From: Bacteroidota bacterium | Lineage (GTDB): Bacteria > Bacteroidota > Bacteroidia > Bacteroidales > Paludibacteraceae | Length of the DNA: 64,000 nucleotides | Direction: 5' to 3' | Assembly: GCA_021779195.1 (NCBI GenBank) | Contig: JAJYBB010000002.1 | Coordinates: forward strand, 1 to 64,000 | Shown: positions 58,052 through 64,000 of the stretch, piece by piece | How the letters are laid out: every line of letters starts with the position of its first letter | Position numbering within the stretch: position 1 is the stretch's first letter | Position numbers and translations under genes: made by a program | Notes under the pieces: model-generated | Database searches by the model: none | What the model was told of the DNA's origin: nothing | What the model saw: only the letters and a program-made list of their open reading frames with translations

Positions 58052-59254
58052 ATGTTCAAAAAAATAATTTCGATAATCAGTGATATTCTCAACGTGATTA
58101 AACATGAATTCCAGATTGTGTTTAAAGATCGTGGGGTGGTAATTATGATGGTACTGGCTCCATTGGCTTACCCTGTTATATACGGCATTTTGTATCAGAA
58201 CGAAACACTTACAGATGTTCCCGTTGCAGTTGTTGACTATTCACGTAGTCAGACTTCACGTGAACTGTTACGTCATATTGATGCGACACAAAATGTTCAT
58301 ATTATCAGCACTTTCAGTAGCCTGGAAGAAGCCAAAGAAGCCTACAACAAACGATTGGTACATGGAGTAATCTATATTCCTGCCGATTTCAACAAGAAAT
58401 TGTGTTCGGGTGATCAGGCCACCGTTTCCATTTATTGCGATATCAGCAGTTTTATGTATTACCGTATAATAAATCAAGCTTGTTCGTACAGTGTCTTAGA
58501 TATGGGAAAACAAATACAGCTAAAACGATTAAATGCCAACGGAATAACAGGCGAAGCGGCTTCTATCATTTCTGAACCCATTCAGTCCTCTGGTGTAATA
58601 CTTTATAATGAGGGGGCCGGATTTGCAAGCTTTTTAATTCCGGCATTACTCATGTTAATCATCCATCAGACGCTGTTCTTTGGAATAAGCATGATAGCAG
58701 GCACATCACGGGAAGAAAACCGTTTCCATGTATTAGTCAGCTCATCGGTACACCGGGGTGGAACGTTCAGGGTTATCGTTGGAAAAAGTATGTGTTATTT
58801 ATTCATTTATGCAGCCTGGGCATTCTTTGTGTTGGGTGTGATCCCGCATGTTTTCAATCTGCCACATATCGGGCAAACCATTGATTTAATCAAATTCATG
58901 ATTCCGTTTTTTATGGCAACCATTTTCTTTTCAATGACCGTATCCGTTTTTTTACCCAATCGGGAAACAGGTATGATTGTCTTCATGTTTTTTTCTCTCA
59001 TTTTGTTGTTTTTGAGCGGAGTTTCCTGGCCTCAATCCAATATCAATGGATTTTGGAAAGCATTTAGCTGGATATTTCCATCTACCCAAGGCATTCAGGG
59101 CTATATAAAAATCAACAGTATGGGAGCTGAACTCAAAGCTGTTAAATACGAGTACATTAGTCTGTGGGTTCAAACAGCAGTCTATTTCGTTACTACCTGC
59201 TGGGCTTATCGCTGGCAGATAAAGAAAAGTAGTAGAAAAGCAATGCTACTTTAA
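58052..59254 (+). CDS. ABC-2 family transporter permease (second of pair)
   Basis: The 400-residue protein has the same layout as its neighbour: N-terminal helix around residues 30-48 (VVIMMVLAPLAYPVIYGILY), a periplasmic domain starting VPVAVVDYSRSQTSRELLRH and about five C-terminal helices (LIPALLMLIIHQTLFFGISM and on). The two were probably derived from one duplication. It is the last gene of the MarR-linked export operon and ends 157 bp before the GH3 region. The exported compound is unknown. Confidence 0.9.
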   Translation: MFKKIISIISDILNVIKHEFQIVFKDRGVVIMMVLAPLAYPVIYGILYQNETLTDVPVAVVDYSRSQTSRELLRHIDATQNVHIISTFSSLEEAKEAYNKRLVHGVIYIPADFNKKLCSGDQATVSIYCDISSFMYYRIINQACSYSVLDMGKQIQLKRLNANGITGEAASIISEPIQSSGVILYNEGAGFASFLIPALLMLIIHQTLFFGISMIAGTSREENRFHVLVSSSVHRGGTFRVIVGKSMCYLFIYAAWAFFVLGVIPHVFNLPHIGQTIDLIKFMIPFFMATIFFSMTVSVFLPNRETGMIVFMFFSLILLFLSGVSWPQSNINGFWKAFSWIFPSTQGIQGYIKINSMGAELKAVKYEYISLWVQTAVYFVTTCWAYRWQIKKSSRKAMLL

Positions 59255-59355
59255 ATTTAGTATTTGTAATTACAATTTCCTGCGTATTTCCGTTCTTTAA
59301 TTTCTTATATTTCAAAAAACATTTCTTTAAATAAGCTACATTGAGAAAGAATCAT

Positions 59356-59413
59356 TAATTTTGTAGAAGTTTTTTGCTAAACATGTAATTTAGAAATTTA
59401 CTTTTTATATTTG
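59356..59413 (+). promoter_or_regulatory. Candidate promoters of the GH3 gene
   Basis: Two exact -7 elements are seen, TAATTTTG (59356-59363) and TATATTTG (59406-59413). With either start the in-frame TTG at 59411 is unlikely to be used, favouring the ATG at 59450. No good -33 element was seen. Confidence 0.45.
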
Positions 59414-59449
59414 CCTTTAACTTCTAATCACTTTAAAATCACAAATAAA

Positions 59450-61735
59450 ATGAATCGATTAACTTTAATGATTTTATTTCTAATGCTTTATGTTAGTATT
59501 ACAGCTCAAAATGAGGTAAAACGACTGCCACAATTAAAAGCAGGCAAAATTGATAATGTCATTGCCGCCATGAGCATTCAGGACAAAGTGTATATGCTGA
59601 TGGGCTTAGGTGATAATAACTGGACGAATCCACCCGTAGGCGATAAAACCGTTATTATTGATGGTGAAGCCGGACTTACCTGGTCTATCTCGAAGTTTGG
59701 TATTCCTCCAACCGTTTTGACAGATGGGCCTGCCGGTTTAAGAATTGAACCACATCCACAAGGAAAGGATTTTACGCGGTTTTGTACTGCATTTCCTACC
59801 GCAACAGCATTAGCGTCGACCTGGAATGCTGCATTGGTTGAAAACGTTGGTAAAGCCTTGGGTAATGAAGTGCTTGAATATGGATCGGATGTTTTATTGG
59901 CGCCGGCTATTAATATCCAGCGAAATCCGCTATGCGGACGTAATTTCGAATATTATTCTGAAGATCCGCTCGTTGCCGGAAAATTAGCTGCTGCAATGGT
60001 TCGAGGAGTTCAATCCAATGGAGTGGGTACTTCATTGAAACATTTTGTTGCCAATAATATTGAAACAAACCGCAAGACCATCAATGAAGTGGTGAGCCAA
60101 CGTGCACTTCGCGAGATTTATCTACGTGGTTTCGAAATAGTTGTAAAGGAAGCGCATCCATGGACGGTTATGTCATCGTATAATCGCTTGAATGGTTTTT
60201 ATACTTCAGAAAATTATGATTTACTCACCAACATTTTACGCGATGAATGGGGATTCAAAGGGTTGGTTATGTCTGACTGGTGGGCTGGTGCCGATGCCGT
60301 TGCGCAAATGAATGCCGGTAATGATTTATTGATGCCTGGGTGTTATCAACGTCAGGAACTGTTGGATGCCATAAAATATAAAAATATCGATGAGAAAGTT
60401 CTTGACCGAAATCTGAACCGGGTGTTGACCTATATCCTAAAAACTCCAAGATACAAAGGATATGTTTATTCAAATAAGCCTGATTTAAAGGCACATCAAC
60501 TTGTTTCGGAAAATGCAGCTACAGAAGGTATGGTTTTGTTGAAAAATGATAACAATACATTACCATTTAAAAAAGTGAAAAGGGTGGCATTATTTGGAAA
60601 AACTTCATATCGTTACATTGCTGGCGGAACCGGTAGCGGTGAAGTAAATTATGATTATGCACCAACCATAAATGAAAGTTTTGAAAAAAACGGTTTTCAG
60701 GTAGACAAACCACTTGAAGAAATTTACAAACAATTCATCGATTCAATTAACAAACAATCATCTAAAAATGATTTGAAATTTAATGTCGATTTTCATCCCG
60801 AACTCTCTTTAAGTAAAGCGCAAATTGCTGCACAAGTTAAGAAATCAGATCTTGCCATTATAACCATTGGCAGAAATGCAGGTGAAGGATCGGATAGAAG
60901 TATTGCCGACTTTTCATTGTCTGATACTGAAAAACAACTCATTAGGAATGTATCTGAAATATTTCATGCCGCAAAGAAAAAAGTGGTGGTTGTACTCAAT
61001 ATCGGCGGCGTTATTGCTACTGCCGACTGGCGTGATGAGCCCGATGCCATTTTATTGGCATGGCAAACTGGACAAGAAGGAGCTTATGCTTTGGTCGATA
61101 TTTTAAAAGGAACAGTAAATCCGTCTGGAAAATTGCCTATGACTTTTCCCATGACTTACAGCGATGTACCTTCAGCAAAAACTTTCCCTGGTGAGCCTGC
61201 CGATAATCCGGTGAATGCTTTCTACAACGAAGGAATTTTTGTTGGCTATCGATATTACGATACCTTTAAAGTTCCAACAGCCTATGAGTTTGGTTATGGG
61301 CTTTCGTATACCAAATTTGAATACAGTAAGTTACAATTGAGTAGCGATAAATTTAAAGATTTAATTACGGTTACTGTAAACGTAAAAAATTCAGGAAAAA
61401 AAGCAGGAAAAGAAGTGGTTGAATTGTACTTGCATGCCCCTGCTTTACAACTTGAAAAACCTGTTCAAGAGTTAAAAGCATTTGCCAAAACAGATGAACT
61501 CAAACCCGGACAAAGCCAAACCATGAAATTCACAATCGATTCCAGCTCGTTAGCCTCATTCCGAACCGATAAATCTTCATGGGTTGCCGAAAAAGGTACT
61601 TATGAAGTCCGCATTGGGGCTTCATCGAATGACATTCGGTTAAAATCAAATTTTTTACTTTCAGATGATATTACAGTAGAAAAAGTTCATAACGTACTTT
61701 ATCCTAATTTTCCGATCAAAGAATTACATTATTAA
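59450..61735 (+). CDS. Secreted GH3 beta-glycosidase
   Basis: The 761-residue enzyme has a signal peptide (about 1-19). The GH3 barrel starts LTDGPAGLR; the nucleophile is D276 in GLVMSDWWAG. The C-terminal alpha/beta-sandwich (NAGEGSDRSIADF) and a fibronectin III-like domain (VKNSGKKAGKEVVELYLHAP) follow. Known relatives are beta-glucosidases or beta-xylosidases. ATG 59450 is chosen because the signal peptide starts there. It stands alone between the export operon and gyrA. Confidence 0.93.
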   Translation: MNRLTLMILFLMLYVSITAQNEVKRLPQLKAGKIDNVIAAMSIQDKVYMLMGLGDNNWTNPPVGDKTVIIDGEAGLTWSISKFGIPPTVLTDGPAGLRIEPHPQGKDFTRFCTAFPTATALASTWNAALVENVGKALGNEVLEYGSDVLLAPAINIQRNPLCGRNFEYYSEDPLVAGKLAAAMVRGVQSNGVGTSLKHFVANNIETNRKTINEVVSQRALREIYLRGFEIVVKEAHPWTVMSSYNRLNGFYTSENYDLLTNILRDEWGFKGLVMSDWWAGADAVAQMNAGNDLLMPGCYQRQELLDAIKYKNIDEKVLDRNLNRVLTYILKTPRYKGYVYSNKPDLKAHQLVSENAATEGMVLLKNDNNTLPFKKVKRVALFGKTSYRYIAGGTGSGEVNYDYAPTINESFEKNGFQVDKPLEEIYKQFIDSINKQSSKNDLKFNVDFHPELSLSKAQIAAQVKKSDLAIITIGRNAGEGSDRSIADFSLSDTEKQLIRNVSEIFHAAKKKVVVVLNIGGVIATADWRDEPDAILLAWQTGQEGAYALVDILKGTVNPSGKLPMTFPMTYSDVPSAKTFPGEPADNPVNAFYNEGIFVGYRYYDTFKVPTAYEFGYGLSYTKFEYSKLQLSSDKFKDLITVTVNVKNSGKKAGKEVVELYLHAPALQLEKPVQELKAFAKTDELKPGQSQTMKFTIDSSSLASFRTDKSSWVAEKGTYEVRIGASSNDIRLKSNFLLSDDITVEKVHNVLYPNFPIKELHY

Positions 61736-62058
61736 TTTTTTGTGTAGTTCGAAAACGATAGCTTATAGATGAAAGACAAATAGATGACGCTATGTTCTCT
61801 GTATGCGTATTTTGAATTTAAAATTCAAAAAAAAACCACTAAACAATCGGTATTTAGCGAGTGGTAATTCAATTTTCATATTGTTTCTACTGTGGCTAAT
61901 AGTAATGTTCCATGTCGTATTTTCAAAAGCAGAAATTTCATCAAATCAAAAAAATCAGTAATTGACCAATTCGAAATTTTTATAAAAAAAGCTTGCCTAA
62001 TTCAAGAAAAAGCAGTACTTTAGTGCGATTTTTTCGACAGTAATTAAAAAAGAATTAG
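61736..62058. other. Spacer between GH3 and gyrA
   Basis: These 323 bases hold a perfect palindrome, TTTTGAATTT-A-AAATTCAAAA (61810-61830), next to a hairpin ACCACT/AGTGGT (61835-61865) whose T run lies on the minus strand, and the gyrA promoter. No gene is seen. Confidence 0.5.
61992..62023 (+). promoter_or_regulatory. gyrA promoter
   Basis: CTTG (61992-61995), 20 bp, TACTTTAG (62016-62023) matches the sigma-A consensus except for A in place of T at the seventh base of TAnnTTTG. The start would be near 62030, about 29 nt before the ATG. Confidence 0.55.
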
Positions 62059-64000
62059 ATGATTGATCAAGACAGAATTATTAAAGTAAATATCGACGAA
62101 GAAATGAAATCTTCGTACATCGATTATTCCATGTCAGTGATAGTTTCGCGTGCATTGCCCGATGTACGTGATGGGTTTAAACCAGTTCACCGTCGTGTTT
62201 TATTTGGAATGAACGAGTTGGGTAACAATTCAGATAAACCTTATAAAAAATCTGCCAGAATCGTGGGTGAGGTTATGGGTAAATTCCATCCTCATGGCGA
62301 TTCCTCGATTTACGGCACGTTGGTGCGCATGGCTCAGCCGTGGTCATTGAGATATCCGTTGGTCGATGGTCAAGGTAATTTTGGTTCGGTTGATGGTGAC
62401 AGCCCTGCTGCCATGCGTTATACTGAAGCCCGTTTGCGTAAATTGGCAGAAGCAATGCTTGAAGATATTGAAAAAGATACAGTTGATTTTCAGCTTAACT
62501 TTGATGATACACTCAAAGAGCCTGTTGTTTTGCCTACCCGTATTCCGAATTTATTGGTAAATGGTTCTTCTGGAATTGCAGTGGGAATGGCCACCAATAT
62601 GGCTCCTCACAATTTATCGGAAGTAGTTGATGCTACAATTGCTTATATTGAAAATCCTGAAATTGAAATAGCTGGTTTATTAAAGTTTATCAAAGCACCC
62701 GATTTTCCAACAGGTGGAATAATTTATGGCTATGCAGGTGTGAAAGAGGCATTTGAAACTGGACGCGGACGTATCGTGGTACGATCGAAAGTTGAAATTG
62801 AAACAGATGCACAGAGTCGCGAAAAAATTGTGATTCGCGAAATTCCTTATCAGGTTAATAAATCAGAGTTAATTAAGTCGATTGTTGCGTTGGTCGAAGA
62901 AAAACGAGTTGAAGGAATTTCCCATATCAACGACGAATCCGACCGGGAAGGAATGCGTATCGTGATTGATGTAAAGCGCGATGCCAATTCGAGTGTTGTT
63001 TTAAATAAGTTATTTAAATTCAGCGCATTACAATCATCTTTCAGCGTGAATAATATTGCATTGGTTCATGGTCGCCCGCACTTGTTAAATCTAAAAGATT
63101 TGATACATTATTTTGTCGAACACCGCCATGAAGTAGTCATCCGTAGAACAAAATATGAATTATCTGAAGCTGAAAAACGAGCCCACTTGTTAGAGGGATT
63201 TATGATAATTCTTGATAATTTAGATGAAGCCATTCAAATTATTCGCGATTCCAAAACTCCAGAAGAAGCCCGAACCCGATTGATGGAACGTTTCGGTTTG
63301 TCTGAAATTCAGTCGCGTGCCATTGTCGAAATGCGTTTACGTCAACTCACCGGCATGGAACAAGATAAATTGCGTGCCGAATATCAGGATGTTTTAAACC
63401 TGATAGCTCATTTGACAGAAATACTTGAAAAAGTGGAACTGCGCATGCAAATTATCAAAGATGAATTACTCGAAATAAAAGCAAAATACGGTGACGAACG
63501 CCGCACCGAAGTGGTTTACAGCTCCGAAGAATTTAATCCGGAAGATTTTTATTCTGATGATGAAATGATTATTACCATTTCGCATTTGGGATATATTAAA
63601 CGTACCGCATTGACTGAATTCCGTGCACAGAACAGGGGAGGAGTGGGTTCGAAAGGCAGCGATTCACGTGATGAAGATTTTATTGAATATATTTATCCCG
63701 CATCAATGCATAATACCATGTTATTTTTCACTCAAAAAGGGAAATGTTATTGGTTGAAAGTATACGAAATTCCGGAAGGAAGTAAAAATTCCAAAGGTCG
63801 GGCAATCCAAAATATGCTTAATATCGATAATAATGATAGCGTGAATGCATTCATTCGAGTAAAAGGATTAGCTGATAATGAGTATATTAATTCTCATTTT
63901 CTGATTTTTGCCACTAAAAATGGGGTGATCAAAAAAACTTCGCTTGAAGCGTACTCGCGTCCAAGGCAAAATGGGGTAAATGCCATTACCATTCGGGAAG
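62059..64000 (+). CDS. gyrA: DNA gyrase subunit A (partial, runs off right edge)
   Basis: About 647 codons of the N-terminal part are present. The catalytic Tyr is Y121 in [10 protein letters not shown]. The winged-helix region carries [18 protein letters not shown] and [13 protein letters not shown]. The quinolone-determining region reads [17 protein letters not shown]. The C-terminal wheel begins ([14 protein letters not shown], GyrA-box-like) before the edge. GyrA, with GyrB, introduces negative supercoils. The GyrA-box-like segment argues against ParC, but the full C-terminus is missing. Confidence 0.93.
   Translation, partial: MIDQDRIIKVNIDEEMKSSYIDYSMSVIVSRALPDVRDGFKPVHRRVLFGMNELGNNSDKPYKKSARIVGEVMGKFHPHGDSSIYGTLVRMAQPWSLRYPLVDGQGNFGSVDGDSPAAMRYTEARLRKLAEAMLEDIEKDTVDFQLNFDDTLKEPVVLPTRIPNLLVNGSSGIAVGMATNMAPHNLSEVVDATIAYIENPEIEIAGLLKFIKAPDFPTGGIIYGYAGVKEAFETGRGRIVVRSKVEIETDAQSREKIVIREIPYQVNKSELIKSIVALVEEKRVEGISHINDESDREGMRIVIDVKRDANSSVVLNKLFKFSALQSSFSVNNIALVHGRPHLLNLKDLIHYFVEHRHEVVIRRTKYELSEAEKRAHLLEGFMIILDNLDEAIQIIRDSKTPEEARTRLMERFGLSEIQSRAIVEMRLRQLTGMEQDKLRAEYQDVLNLIAHLTEILEKVELRMQIIKDELLEIKAKYGDERRTEVVYSSEEFNPEDFYSDDEMIITISHLGYIKRTALTEFRAQNRGGVGSKGSDSRDEDFIEYIYPASMHNTMLFFTQKGKCYWLKVYEIPEGSKNSKGRAIQNMLNIDNNDSVNAFIRVKGLADNEYINSHFLIFATKNGVIKKTSLEAYSRPRQNGVNAITIRE

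Overview
The window looks like a chromosome segment from an anaerobic or microaerophilic member of the Bacteroidota, most likely order Bacteroidales. The reasons are: AT-rich DNA with weak Shine-Dalgarno sequences; many copies of the Bacteroidota sigma-A -7 element TAnnTTTG (some with TTTG or TTG about 19-21 bp upstream); a short RpoD without region 1.1; a complex I operon with fused nuoCD and no nuoEFG; a TonB-dependent receptor; and secreted proteins with type IX secretion (T9SS) C-terminal sorting domains. The genus cannot be fixed from sequence reading alone. No tRNA, rRNA, CRISPR array, transposase or phage gene was seen.

Layout. 1-6.5 kb: an HD-domain hydrolase cut by the left edge, pyruvate phosphate dikinase (ppdK) and the disaggregase ClpB. 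6.6-17.5 kb: an AT-rich spacer with a direct repeat around a perfect 17-bp hairpin, then an 11-gene-equivalent complex I operon nuoA-B-CD-H-I-J-K-L-M-N. 17.5-20.5 kb, minus strand: a compact group recR, small membrane protein, HAD hydrolase, GNAT acetyltransferase, ygiD-like dioxygenase. 20.6-28.2 kb, minus strand: a tightly packed cluster with a TonB receptor, an MFS permease, hemN, hemH and hemG, preceded by a small membrane-anchored protein with its own promoter. 28.3-36.0 kb, plus strand: a sodium:solute symporter, the GTPase EngB, an SLC45-like sugar permease, and a FecBDE/BtuFCD-type metal-chelate ABC importer. 36.1-41.3 kb, minus strand: rpoD, a HtrA/DegQ protease, a 1.2-kb spacer with a decayed small secreted-protein gene, and enolase. 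41.5-45.6 kb, minus strand: secreted GH127 and GH42 glycosidases. 46.2-53.5 kb, plus strand: acetyl-CoA synthetase and two large T9SS-exported proteins, one a putative zincin. 53.8-59.3 kb, plus strand: a MarR-regulated tripartite export operon (TolC, HlyD, two ABC-2 permeases) without its own ATPase. 59.4-64 kb, plus strand: a GH3 glycosidase and the 5' part of gyrA.

How the genes fit together. Core energy metabolism is represented by ppdK, eno, acs and the complex I core, which lacks the NADH-input module and so must take electrons from another donor or partner. The haem cluster carries only the last three steps (coproporphyrinogen III to haem) and is apparently co-transcribed with an outer-membrane receptor and an inner-membrane permease. 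This suggests uptake of a tetrapyrrole precursor or an iron chelate and completion to haem inside the cell; it is the most interesting hypothesis in the window. The glycosidases GH127, GH42 and GH3, the SLC45-like permease and the symporter point to plant-polysaccharide (arabinogalactan-like) use. Two matching inverted repeats, one at the marR promoter and one upstream of tolC, give a specific autoregulation model for the efflux operon.
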